64,000 bases of DNA from Sclerotinia nivalis (lineage: Eukaryota > Ascomycota > Leotiomycetes > Helotiales > Sclerotiniaceae). This document shows positions 23,101 through 32,536 of the stretch, one piece after another. The position numbers and the translations under genes are program-made. The stretch covers positions 4,650,001-4,714,000 of the forward strand of contig JAPEIS010000001.1 in assembly GCA_029531795.1 (NCBI GenBank). Direction: 5' to 3'. The notes below the pieces were generated by a model, which was not told where the DNA came from, did no database searches, and worked only from the letters and a program-made list of their open reading frames with translations. The first letter of the stretch is position 1, and the number at the start of each line of letters is the position of its first letter.

Positions 23101-23754
23101 CTGCAAGAGATACTCGAGGATATAAACGCCAGTCGCGGGGGAAGTAGAAGTGAAAGCACTAGGGGAAATAGTCCCGTGGCGATGGGGAGGCATGGGTTAA
23201 ATGTCAAGGAGAAGAAATTATCACTGACAAATCTTACTGTTCTTCCTGATGGAGGAATCGGGTATATGATGGATTATCAGGAGGAAGATGAGCAGGTTAT
23301 TGAACCCTTATCATTGTTAAAAACAAGCGCAAACATAGAAAAAGAAGCAAAACCCAGCAAAGAAAACAAAGAAACGCGATGGCCTGACGCCATGATCAAA
23401 CCACTCACGAAAACTACCCGCCGAGAGAGCAAAATGGAACATTCAAGCCCACAAACACCACCAAAGTGGGGATGGAGCCAAGCTGTAAATGTGGCAAAAG
23501 AGAGACTAAGTAGGAGCCCAACAAGAGATAAGGAGAACGCGTTAGATAATGAGTGGGATAAAGGGAGAGGTAGTCCTGAGAGTTTGGGATTGTATGATCA
23601 AGATGGATTCCTTAGAAGTTCGCCAGAACGGACAAAAATGGATACTAACGAGGAGGAGAGGGGAAGAGCGAGACGAGCGACGGTTAATGAGTTGACGCCG
23701 GATTTAATGGAAAATAAAAGGAGAGAAAGGTTATCCGCGCATATTACTACATGA
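20185..23754 (+). CDS. Single-pass membrane protein with long disordered tail
   Basis: Intronless 1189-residue protein. The N terminus has about 17 outer residues, then one hydrophobic segment (about residues 18-44, Gly/Ile/Val-rich) followed by a positively charged KRNHRNAVRLRENK stop-transfer sequence, so most of the chain should lie in the cytosol. The remainder is Ser/Pro/Arg-rich with many SP and TP sites typical of kinase targets, a short acidic run (DEDEDEEDD, about residue 108) and no folded domain I recognise. Between about 21830 and 22130 a block of roughly 33 residues occurs three times (PSLKP / PPLKPVER / PSLKPVER, with EEYSPT in two copies). It may be a cell-surface or cortical scaffold protein, but that is a guess from architecture only. 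Confidence 0.8.
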   Translation: MPPPSIGAEIPIGSTTIPLGGIIGIAIGGAIVLIVVGVTAVTYVKRNHRNAVRLRENKAGGGKETSLAARANSSPYSLPLFATPYHYLPPRNAPRRRGTVVHTSFIDEDEDEEDDNIVRPGTKRSSGPKSLFQKQRSSIRDSWPLASRVQTTTAPLPRVQSEKNIRINCVAPPGYVLSEPQRPKRTFSRKSPVKNSDSVEDITIVDGEPRMRHGRHRSNSENQLSSILKSTSQRLRDTHRQSVRRSWNNLGKFPGSPPKQRLPSPPLNKATESREVLLALECSTPDNDSLQELQSPRTPSPRKRVPRTAGRAFKNRGRLPTPSGESDDSLCGIDTPDLVIPAQLTSPSKSGRRLEQRHRMNLSPTKGSASAVKTHLASKSSLTSDPFFSSVKSAKVTPSTTIYGPQPRYMRKATFGQEETKEEPENYGDLPLKNISGNHLGPLVKEPRHPPQSSELNPFQWSPKEAMQSRSMSASPNKVISKRKGHKRSNVVRISGLSRPTSVSVVHEESEGDSPSMTTISRPTLRVVEPSPSCTSLASRQSSALVPRPPSVSTFNPSISVPSLKPESRQVSLSREESTPQPPLKINPTFNIPPLKPVERHTPPELEEYSPTPPSSKVNPILNFPSLKPVERYISESPDLEEYSPTLSVCNYYAENINSEVEFFKHARSSLAMKSQVRRHCQNIDEEIISPDTPTDTLVSFPALPSREPAIEKGDRVNPPDLLESLRSGRPPSLASNPSSFPRLSNTNITMIRPPSPKRVSFSEIPNNRPSSPTRLSQSFTNTANNALVLGPRPFSRAKAPSPLTISSVSLPAPPILSNPLPIPVHLTGPRPEPYKSASYSSAMTAFTYNTPNSTRDSIATSIGLLRRMNSEISCISAGDTDSSPMVPGIGLDWGDRRRMSRASRFYLSIGSPIDGAPVPNHRSSLSMLYPNSYSAYSSSYFPQGNDSSTSINSIGERRQSRSDLMNPNYGNLQEILEDINASRGGSRSESTRGNSPVAMGRHGLNVKEKKLSLTNLTVLPDGGIGYMMDYQEEDEQVIEPLSLLKTSANIEKEAKPSKENKETRWPDAMIKPLTKTTRRESKMEHSSPQTPPKWGWSQAVNVAKERLSRSPTRDKENALDNEWDKGRGSPESLGLYDQDGFLRSSPERTKMDTNEEERGRARRATVNELTPDLMENKRRERLSAHITT
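21832..22130 (+). repeat. Three-copy protein repeat within the membrane-protein gene
   Basis: Three consecutive blocks of about 33 codons share the layout: N-P-x-x-x-x-P-P/S-L-K-P-x-x-R, a Ser/Glu-rich part, then a Pro-rich link. Copies 2 and 3 are close (LKPVER..., EEYSPT), and copy 1 is more diverged. Confidence 0.7.
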
Positions 23755-24340
23755 GGAGGTTTGAATGCGACGGGCTCGGGAAATGAGGTGAAGGCGCGTG
23801 GAATCATATTCGTACACTGAAGTGGAAAACTTATTCGTCTGCTTTTTTAATGAGTTTTGCAACGTACAAGATTATAGTTGATCTTTGTACATTTGGCATG
23901 GGGACGGTATTCCTTTTATGACGTCTATCTGATGTTGCAGTGCTAGTCATTTCTTTCGTATCATTAGTTTATGCATCTAATCATTAATTTTATCAATCCC
24001 GAGTAGAATGTAAACTGCAAAAACAGTCTATATGCCTGCATGTATCATACCTGCTAAAAACAGTATGCCAAATTTCACATAGTCTCTTACTTCTTTACCA
24101 TCTCCTTGTCCCAAATTCTTTTACTTCCGTCTCTTTTCCCTCTCCTCTCCTTCCCTGGGTCTACGTGAAGTTGAGTTTAAAAGTAGCATCCTGCTTATCT
24201 AGCGTAGCTTATAATTCTTTAACTATCTCTACGGATTAAAGTTCAAAATTATGATCCAGAACTCCATCTCCTCGTAATACCTGGGAAGCGGCAGGAACAA
24301 GATATTGTGAAAATCCCCAGATCCAAACATCTAGAAGAAA
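23755..24340. other. Intergenic region between convergent genes
   Basis: The stretch lies between the 3' ends of two convergent genes, so it holds both terminators. No coding signal seen. Confidence 0.5.
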
Positions 24341-25525
24341 CTACACCATCGCATTTCCAATAACACCAAATCCCACATTAGGTATACGTTTCCATCCGTG
24401 TTTGTTATTTGGTCCTTTGTTTATCCAACCCCAACTGTCCCTGACAAGCCTCTCTGGATTACTTCTAATCCATTCCACTCTTTCCTCCCAGGAATCAAAC
24501 TTTCTCTGGTCCCAGAAATCAAAACCTTCGCCCCCGCAATATACCATGCCTAATGCAGCCTCGTATGATTCCACACAATCCCGCAATTGTCTCATACGCT
24601 CACCAAACTCAAACACCCAATTACCGTCTAGGTTCACCCTACTTCTGAAATCCAAGTTTTTCCACACGTCTTCCTCAATACAAAATGATATCTCTTCTAG
24701 TCCCTCATACTCGTAAAGTTTCGTTGAAGAACTTTTCATCGATTGATTCTGCAACCATATAATGTTCGGGTTCAAAGCCACGTGTCTTAATTCTCTTCGT
24801 GCTTTTTTGATCCCTAGATTCGGCATTCTAATTCTGTCTGCATCTGCATCTAACTGCGGTAAATCATTTCCACCAAAAACTTGATCCAAAATTTCACAAA
24901 CGGAAAGGAACTCTCCTAGAACTCGCACGACACGTGAGCGGCGTAACCTTGAACCAAGATCCAAAGACAATTGCGGATCCGGAGTCGTAATGTATATGGT
25001 ATCGAGTTTTAGATTGACATAGAATCCCCCCTCTCGAGTATTGACACCCGCTACTTGGACTTGGTAATGATAAGGAGTGTAATAGTGCTTAAGAGCATGA
25101 CCACGGGATTCGGTGCAAACGTGAAGAATCGGCGGGATGATTGTTGATGGTATAGGCATTATTCTTGGTTCATTATACTGGATCCGGCGACAGAAGATAA
25201 GGAAGGATACGATGCGAGGATTTTCACATGCGTAGTCCCATATTTTGGTACGGAGTTCGAAGGGTAGCATAGTGAATTGAGGGAATGTGTTGGGCTTGGC
25301 TGTTGCCCTCTGATGAGGAGCGGCAATCTCGGAAACGGGCTCTTCGGAAACAGCATCGTTTTCTTGCTTGATGCGACCGTTATATTTGTCAGGTGGAGGG
25401 GAGGCGGAGGTGGAGGCGGGGATAATTGTTTGTTTGTGATTATCATCTCTAAAGAGCCAGCTTAGGCATGGATCGGATTTACATGCCTCGATAAAGCTGG
25501 CGTATGTGCTCCACTCAACTCTCAT
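24341..25525 (-). CDS. 2EXR-domain protein
   Basis: Single exon of 394 residues from the ATG at 25525; the open frame continues upstream to a TTG at 25609, but no earlier in-frame ATG exists. After a 100-residue polar leader (Pro/Ser-rich with KQENDAVSEEP) comes the 2EXR signature FTMLPFELRTKIWDYA, then PPILHVCTESRGHAL and VNLKLDTIYITTPD, the usual order in this fungal family. The C-terminal 120 residues are rich in Trp and charged residues. It has no signal peptide and no membrane segment. Unlike the other 2EXR genes in this window it has no duplicated head and no CxxC pairs. The family has no established function. Confidence 0.8.
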   Translation of the reverse strand: MRVEWSTYASFIEACKSDPCLSWLFRDDNHKQTIIPASTSASPPPDKYNGRIKQENDAVSEEPVSEIAAPHQRATAKPNTFPQFTMLPFELRTKIWDYACENPRIVSFLIFCRRIQYNEPRIMPIPSTIIPPILHVCTESRGHALKHYYTPYHYQVQVAGVNTREGGFYVNLKLDTIYITTPDPQLSLDLGSRLRRSRVVRVLGEFLSVCEILDQVFGGNDLPQLDADADRIRMPNLGIKKARRELRHVALNPNIIWLQNQSMKSSSTKLYEYEGLEEISFCIEEDVWKNLDFRSRVNLDGNWVFEFGERMRQLRDCVESYEAALGMVYCGGEGFDFWDQRKFDSWEERVEWIRSNPERLVRDSWGWINKGPNNKHGWKRIPNVGFGVIGNAMV

Positions 25526-26331
25526 GTCTTTTCGCAGTACAGGAAAAAGTGAAAAATGAAAAGATGCAGTAATAAATCTATCGAGCAAAATTGCATTAAA
25601 TATGTTCAATCTGCGTAGTTATGTTGAGAGGTATTCATTGATTTCATACCTGATTTCTGATTGTCTAGTTATCAGGTTCATAAATGCAAGAACCCGATTA
25701 AGTGATCAATCGATGTATAGTGTAACAGGAAGCAACGCCAACGTCAACATGCAAGTGGCGGGCATACCATTCAGAAAAGAGTGCACGCTTTCAAGAACAA
25801 TGATAAAAAAGAGAATGCGAACAGCATATCTTGCACCACTCACATGCTCATTCAAAGAGACGTTACACTTGGGACCGATTTGAATGGGACTTAGATACGA
25901 ATGCATATTTACCTCATCTCGCAAGCTATCTTCTACTCCCTCAAGGGGAATTCCACCGCCATGAATCTCACTTTCTTCCTCAACTCTCTTCATGTGAAAG
26001 TTCGTTCGGAATTCCGACCTTGGGATATACATGAAATGGATTTGTATTTTTATTGTTATTAAAAGTTAATGTATGAACATACTATCATATAAATAATTTA
26101 TCAATACACAGGAAAGTTTGCCGGAAAGCTAACACCAGACACAGTTCCATTTCCGTTCATAAAAATCTCGAATACATCTATATTTAACACCAGCTAGATT
26201 AAACCTAAATAGTAAGAATATATTTCCAAATAACTACTAACCATATCCCAACCTTCCATATTCCTCAACCTTAGATCCCATGCACATGCCCGATCACCAG
26301 ATCCCCACACATCACAAGCACCATGCATGCA
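25526..26331. other. Intergenic region
   Basis: It lies between the promoter of the 2EXR gene and the 3' end of the MFS gene. A minus-strand frame at 25706-26032 is open and has one hydrophobic segment, but there is no other support for a gene. Confidence 0.4.
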
Positions 26332-28970
26332 TCAACCCAAATTCTCTTTTTCCTTTTCAAAAACCTCAGTCACGCCTTCGTTTCCGTGAATCACCACTTC
26401 TGATTTTCGCAATGAGTATTTGACTGGTTTTGCGGCGTTGAAAATTTCGGTCAGTTCTTCGAGCTAGGGTTGAGGGTTAGTTTATACTCTGTGTGGATGT
26501 ATGATGGGGTGGATGGGGTGGATGGGATAAAAAGGATGAATGAGATATATGGGATGATGGGGTAGATGAGATGATATGGTAGGTGGAATGGATGGGATGC
26601 ATGGGGTTATAGGGAAAGAAAAGGAGAGGAGTTACTGTTCTGCCTTTTGTTTCTACAAAGAAGAACTGTGAGGTGTTAGCTGACTTGGTCTGATATATAA
26701 ATTCGAAAGGGAAAGAGAGAAAGAGGAGGAGCGAGCTCACATATATGAAAGCCACTTCCAGCAGATCCCAGAATATAAATCTACACAACGAATAAATTAG
26801 CACCTCTCCCATATCCAAATCCCCAAACCAGAAACACGAATAACCCACAAATAATAATACTTCCACCCCGCTCTCGAAAACGCAATTCCGGTAACAAAAG
26901 TATTATAAAAACCCGCCACATTCCCCACCAAAGTATAGAGCGCCATCCCCTTAGCTCTACTCTCATATCTCAGTACCTCTACAGCATAAAGTCCCTGCAG
27001 GGGTGTCCAACCCACTGCAAACACGAAACTGAATAGGAATATCATGGCGATTTCGGCGTTGGATGCAGCGGCCGATTTGGAGACGGCGATATGGGTGCTA
27101 GGAGAAGTGGTGGTATTGACGGCATTGAGAATTAGGATTATGAGGAAGAGGAGAGAGATGGTGGAAGTGGAGATGAGGAGTTGAGGGCGTCGGCCCCAGT
27201 GGTCGGTGTAAGCTGCTCCTATGAGGGCCCCGGCGAAGGAGAGCACGGATTGCATTCCTTGCTGGTTTTGTTTAGAGTGAGTGCTTGGCTAGTTATTGGA
27301 TTGGATACTTACCAGGAGTAGTTGTGTATGGTTATTCTCAATTCCGGCACCTGCTAGCATTTGTGGGTAATAGTAACTAACCGGGCCTAATGAAATATCA
27401 GTCATCAAATTCCTTCCTTATCATCTTTTCTTCAGAACTCTGCGGTTGGATGGTACTAGCGAACATACCATTACCAGTCCACTGTCCGAACAAAGCAATA
27501 GCACAAGTCAACATAGTTCGATATCTAACTTCCCTTGAGTCAAACAACTCTCTAAAATCCCACCATCGCTTATCGGCACCTGTTTTCGATATCTCTTCCA
27601 TCATTTCGCGAAGTTCTAGTTGCACTAAGGGGGAATTACGATCGCCTGGAAGTTGCTAGTTAGTGTTGTTCTTATGGTTTGATGAAATGGTGAGTTACCT
27701 TCCCCGTGGTATTTCGCCATAATGTCAAGAGCTTCCTCATGTCGATCATTTGCAATCAGCCATCTCGGACTCTAAAAATCTCATTAATATATCCATCCAT
27801 TGTCTCCCGGGCATCAAAGCTCAAAGAAAACAAATCACATACCTCCGGCAAGAACAAAACCGAAATAAACACGATGCTAGAAAACGTCATCTGCAGCCAT
27901 AAAGGAATTCTCCAAGCTTGCGATCCATTGATATAGCTCGTGCCATATGGTACTACACATCTTTAATACCTATCTCGCCCGAAGGAGGAAGTTGGAATGA
28001 CTAACTGAACGTTCCAGGTATTGCACCCACGAAATAGAACGTAGTGTAAACACCTGTCATAGCTCCACGAAATGATGGATGTGCCATTTCGCTTACGCTA
28101 AGAATGATCAAAATTTTCGTTCATTTCCCCTTTCTTCTCTTTGGAGATTACTTACTAAGGCAATGCTGAACTAGGACCCATTGCAGCACCAACGCCTGTT
28201 TGATTAGCACGTTGCATCTACACTGCCCGACACAACTATTCATAAGGAGTACATACCAAGCAAAAACCTTCCAATCATAAAAGCCGCCAAATTCTGACTT
28301 GTAGCCTGAACAATCGCTCCCACAATAATAACAATAGCACCTAAGAACATCCCCCATCGTCTTCCCTTCCACTGTTTCTTTGTCAATAATTGAAATCTCA
28401 AAGGCCCCACCGTGTCCTCTACAGAAGAAAAAACAAGAGAACGATTATAAAATGACAAAAACGTACATCAGCAGCTGGACCCGCAAAGCCCGCTCCCACC
28501 AAATCTACAAACACCAGAAGTCAGTCAAGGCCTCCAAATCCCCAAATCCCCAAATCTCCAAATCAAATTTCCCAAGAAGCCAAAGCACAAACACTATCAT
28601 GGGTAAACCTACTCCCAATAGTAAAAATGGCATAAACAATCCCCGTAGCCGGCGTTCCCTCTGTGAGCGAAAACCCAAAATAACTCCTATACTGCGCATA
28701 CGAATTAATCGAACCCATTACACTACCATCATAACCATTAACAGCAGCATTGAGTGTTGCAAGAAGGAGAATTAGGTAGAGTTGACCCATGCGCCAAGTC
28801 CATAGACTGGGCTTTTGTTTCGCTGTCGCATCGGCGAGTGCGACGTTTTGTACGGTTTTGATTTGGGTGGATGGTTCATCTCGTTCGTGGATGTCCTGTT
28901 GAGGTGGGGAGGTGTCTGGTTTCTGTGTTTTCGGGGAAGGATTTATTTCTGTTGGTTTTGGGTCCGCCAT
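26332..28970 (-). CDS. MFS sugar-type transporter
   Basis: I assembled 13 exons: 28970-28613, 28504-28467, 28371-28257, 28195-28156, 28097-28006, 27952-27843, 27771-27699, 27645-27469, 27386-27313, 27261-26849, 26780-26741, 26665-26636 and 26463-26332. They give 563 residues, all junctions in frame. Sugar-porter signatures appear in order: NAAVNGYDGSVMGSIN, GRRWG after helix 2, PESPRWL, FGQWTGNGPVSYYYPQM, DHWGRRP, and the closing VETKGRTLEELTEIF. This places it with fungal hexose or lactose-permease-like transporters of the plasma membrane, driven by protons. The substrate cannot be told from sequence. The last intron (26635-26464) is long and filled with GGATG-type imperfect repeats. The N-terminal 75 residues are polar and cytosolic. 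Confidence 0.88.
26495..26615. repeat. Imperfect GGATG-type minisatellite in an intron
   Basis: The plus strand reads as many variants of GGATGG, GATGGGAT and GGGGTGGAT. It lies wholly inside the last intron of the MFS gene. Confidence 0.6.
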
Positions 28971-29670
28971 CTTCTTCTGGTGTTGCGTTGTATATTGTAA
29001 TGAAGTGAGAAGTACGAAGTACAATAATAAGAGATTGAGAGTGTTAATTGAAGCCGCCTAAAACCACTGAAGCTTTTCAAATAATGCGTCGCTCTAAATC
29101 TTATGACATATGTCCCATATACTCATTTGTCATCATAATTCACCACCATCAATTTACGAAGATCGTGAAGTAAACGTTCGGAGACTTTCAGAGAATATGC
29201 CACGAATTTTCAAAACAGCGCCTGTATGTTCTTCCAAATCCAAAAAGTAAACACCGGCAATCATTGACCCAGGAGGAGCGAATGACTTGTTCAAGACAAT
29301 ATAAATTATGCATGTTGGCCGGTAAATAGTGTGTAGTGCAACTCAATGTTTGTGTTGATTGGCTGAAAATGCTTGGATCGAGGGGTACAGCGATGATCAC
29401 TTACCCCACTTTCGATAAGGTGTCTGCTGTCCTATAGATTTTGTTTGATAAAGAAACGCGACAGGAAATGGATGTAACGTTTTGCCCTACCTCGGCGCTG
29501 TTCACTGTTGATATGTTTTCGCGTGAAGAAATGTGCTGAGGTTCACGTGATCACACGAGCAAGAGTGGAGTCAAAGTCATTCAGATTGGAATCATGAAGT
29601 GTTAATTTAAATTGTGAAGGTGTGTAGTATCGGATACCTTATATAATGATACATATCTATGTAGGATCAC
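28971..29670. other. Intergenic region
   Basis: Promoter side of the MFS gene and 3' side of SEN2. No supported gene; the 29188-29400 frame has no features. Confidence 0.4.
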
Positions 29671-31731
29671 CTAGTCCCGGCTGCGATTGGGTGACCAACG
29701 TTTGAGAACAACTTCCCTGACCTTATACTTTTGAAGTAATTCATCAACACTGTTTTCTTTTATGCTTCCATCAACAGGAGCAGGTATATCCACGTAAACC
29801 AAAATCAAAGTCTTCTTGACCTGCGTAATGACTCGGTTGATGCAATGCATCCATGACCAGCTTCTTTCTTGCTTGCCTTTCACGTAATTTTGTAAAAATG
29901 GGCCACTAGACCAGTAAGGGTCACTGTATGATGGAAGAATCAAAACAGCAAATTCAGCATGACTGAAAACTGGCCCGCGATTATAGAGTAGATAGTCAAC
30001 AGAGAACTTTGTGCCGCCACGCACAACCCAGCCTAGGGAACGGAAATGATGATAAACAACGTAATTTACCAGGAATGGGTCATCCGTCGACAAACTAGGA
30101 TTTGAAACAGGCGGGAAATAGGATGACTTCCTAAAAAGAGAAAACAGATCCTGATTTGAAATGGTGGATTTGGTGACAGGGTCAAGAACTGTGAGAGCTC
30201 CTAATCCATAAGACAGGAAGAAGGCTTCTTCCATTGTCAATTGAAAATGTTCCTGATCTTCAATAACCATCTCTTCATCCAGAACAAGTTTGGATATTTC
30301 GTCAGGTTTCTCTTCTGTACTTGCAACAGTGCGCCCCGGACTTGGTGGTTGTGACGGTACGAAGGTGGTTTGCTCTACGATCGGGGAGAATCGAACACTT
30401 TTTTGACGATCTGACACAGATGTTGATGAACCACTTTCAGGTGCTTCAACATCAGATCCACTATTCTGGGCCGATATCGATGACACTGGCGTCATTGGAA
30501 CACAAGTATTGGTGTCGATAACGCCGCCATTGAGTAGTTCATCCTTTTCTTGTGTTCCTGCTTTGTGACTCTCAGGTAAAGAGACTGAGCTGATATCAAT
30601 CTCAACTAAGGTTGGCGGAGTGATATATCCTTCTGGGACCACATCGTCCTTTTCAGCACCAACATTGAGTTTATCATATGTTGTGGAAGCGTCAGTGGCG
30701 GAGTTTGGTAAAGCGAGCAATTCCAGTGGACCCACCGGAGCTGAGGTGTTGGACGTAGCGACAGATTTTGCCATCGTCGAAACAATTGATGATTGGCCTA
30801 AGGATTTCGTAAAGTTTTGTTTTCTTACAGAATTAAGTTCGAGGAGAGAATTTGGTAGAGCAAGAATCCCCGAAGGTCCGGTAGGTGCATTGAATGATGC
30901 GACAGAGAACGAAGCAACTTCATTGGAATTTACTACATATTGGGACGACGGCTCAATCGTTTCTACCTTGATAACCTCAATGGATGAGTTTGGTAGAGCA
31001 ACGAGTTGCATTGGACCAGTAGGCGCATCAGATAATGTTATACTAGTAAAAGCAACATCTCCATCAGCTAAGCAATCGGACATGGGTTCTTCGATGACTT
31101 CTGTCTTCTGGTCTTGCTTAGCAAGAGCGGGAAGATTGTCAACTGGAACTATAAATTTCTCCTTGGATGCAATAACAGTCTTGGTATTTGGCATTTCATT
31201 TGCCTGCGCTTCTGCCAAGAGAGTCTGATCAATAGCTTCCCTTTCTTTTCTCGCTCGCTCCCACTTGGTTTGTTGACGATCGGCGCGACGCTTTCTTGTA
31301 ACATCCTCACTCGCAATCGCTTTTGAAACTCCTCTTCGCTTTTTCTCTCGCGTCACCCAACTTGGTTCACTGCGACTCAGACTTCCTTTCCCATAGAAAC
31401 CTTGCTCCCAGAGACCTCTGATAGACCGAGAGTCGGTGATGTGAACGGACCGCGTCTCAGGTGAGAACCATCCATTGTAAAGGGTATCAAAATGTGATGA
31501 AGGGCGATTAATTGTCTGTGACAACCAAACATAAAGAACATGAAAAAGTGAAAGAGGGTTATGAGGTATGAGAGTAGGAAGAGGAAATGTGCGTATAGGC
31601 GCAGGAAGTCCGTAGAGTTTGTTTAATTGCTGGAACTTAGACGGTGGCCTAGGTCCAACATGTTTGGGTTTCGCAGGCGTCGAGACCTCGATAGGAGGAC
31701 CAGCTGGAACCACAGTTTCTGTGTCTGCCAT
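29671..31731 (-). CDS. SEN2: tRNA-splicing endonuclease catalytic subunit Sen2
   Basis: Intronless, 686 residues. The C-terminal part is the tRNA-intron endonuclease catalytic domain: FHLTMEEAFFL-type entry (here FQLTMEEAFFLSYGLG), YHHFRSLGWVVRGGTKF, then LLYNRGPVFSHAEF with the expected catalytic Tyr583 and His591 eight residues apart, and a Lys in TQVKKTL (639 or 640) completing the triad. This subunit cuts the 5' splice site of intron-containing pre-tRNAs within the SEN complex. The N-terminal half is low-complexity, with a helical, basic segment near residue 130-175 of the kind seen in fungal Sen2. Odd feature: a motif APTGPxxLxALPNS occurs three times between about 31040 and 30700. It is divergent from the glucosyltransferase gene to its right. 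Confidence 0.92.
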   Translation of the reverse strand: MADTETVVPAGPPIEVSTPAKPKHVGPRPPSKFQQLNKLYGLPAPIRTFPLPTLIPHNPLSLFHVLYVWLSQTINRPSSHFDTLYNGWFSPETRSVHITDSRSIRGLWEQGFYGKGSLSRSEPSWVTREKKRRGVSKAIASEDVTRKRRADRQQTKWERARKEREAIDQTLLAEAQANEMPNTKTVIASKEKFIVPVDNLPALAKQDQKTEVIEEPMSDCLADGDVAFTSITLSDAPTGPMQLVALPNSSIEVIKVETIEPSSQYVVNSNEVASFSVASFNAPTGPSGILALPNSLLELNSVRKQNFTKSLGQSSIVSTMAKSVATSNTSAPVGPLELLALPNSATDASTTYDKLNVGAEKDDVVPEGYITPPTLVEIDISSVSLPESHKAGTQEKDELLNGGVIDTNTCVPMTPVSSISAQNSGSDVEAPESGSSTSVSDRQKSVRFSPIVEQTTFVPSQPPSPGRTVASTEEKPDEISKLVLDEEMVIEDQEHFQLTMEEAFFLSYGLGALTVLDPVTKSTISNQDLFSLFRKSSYFPPVSNPSLSTDDPFLVNYVVYHHFRSLGWVVRGGTKFSVDYLLYNRGPVFSHAEFAVLILPSYSDPYWSSGPFLQNYVKGKQERSWSWMHCINRVITQVKKTLILVYVDIPAPVDGSIKENSVDELLQKYKVREVVLKRWSPNRSRD
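30700..31040 (-). repeat. Three-copy APTGP..LALPNS motif inside SEN2
   Basis: Copies are DAPTGPMQLVALPNSSIE, NAPTGPSGILALPNSLLE and SAPVGPLELLALPNS, spaced 45-50 residues apart in the disordered linker before the catalytic domain. Confidence 0.8.
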
Positions 31732-32536
31732 GATTGAAAAGGTGAAGCTATCGTGAGGTCATTGCGATTCCCTATTTGATCAATTGATTAGCTACTGTTG
31801 CAATCAACTTGCATGTCAATTGAAACGAGAATATTTGATTATTTGCAATGCTCAGATACCGTTGTAGTCTTCTCCGAAGAGAATTGAGCGTACAGAGAGG
31901 ACGAACAAAGTCAGAGCCGTCACTCTAAGCATCGAATTGAGTCATCACCGCATTGCATCACAGCCAAATTAAATTGTGCTGTTAGGATAGTATATACCAT
32001 AAGACTTGTAGAGAAAATGGGGGAAATAACTTACAAAACACCAAAACTCTTCTCCGGCTGGTGGGAGAAGAAATTGTGGTCAATGAAATTCGTATAAATT
32101 GAAGTTTTTGATGTTGTTGAAGAGAAGAAGAATATTTTTTTTTAGACAAAGTTTCGAATTTTGTAAGGCGCACAAAAAATCTTTTCCCGGTAAGTCCCGT
32201 CTGGCCCAAGCTTCAAGCTCTTATCCATTATCTGATGCATAATGTTACATTACATAATCTTCATGATGTTAAATTGTTAGCATCATTTTCGTTAGCACGA
32301 GCCCTCCCCCGATTGAGCGTGGAACATTGATTTTGTTTGAGCTTTCTTTTGTATTCCTTCAATCTCAATCTCATCCCCTATGTCTTTATATACACACATA
32401 TAAAGCCTATCTGACTGGAGTGGAACTATGAGTATTTGATCTTTCTAAGTATTCATTGATGGAATTGGGAGGAGAAAATCTCTTGATTATCTTAGATTCT
32501 TAGTGTTAACTCCAGTCCTGCCTCCAACACCTTGAG
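31732..32536. other. Shared upstream region of SEN2 and ceramide glucosyltransferase
   Basis: 805 bp between divergent start codons. No coding signal; the frame at 31982-32209 has no features. It should contain both promoters. Confidence 0.5.

Noticed and set aside
26781..26966. Minus-strand frames overlapping the MFS exons, and similar frames in SEN2, SGT1 and the 1189-residue gene
   Set aside because: They are alternative-frame shadows of the real coding sequence.
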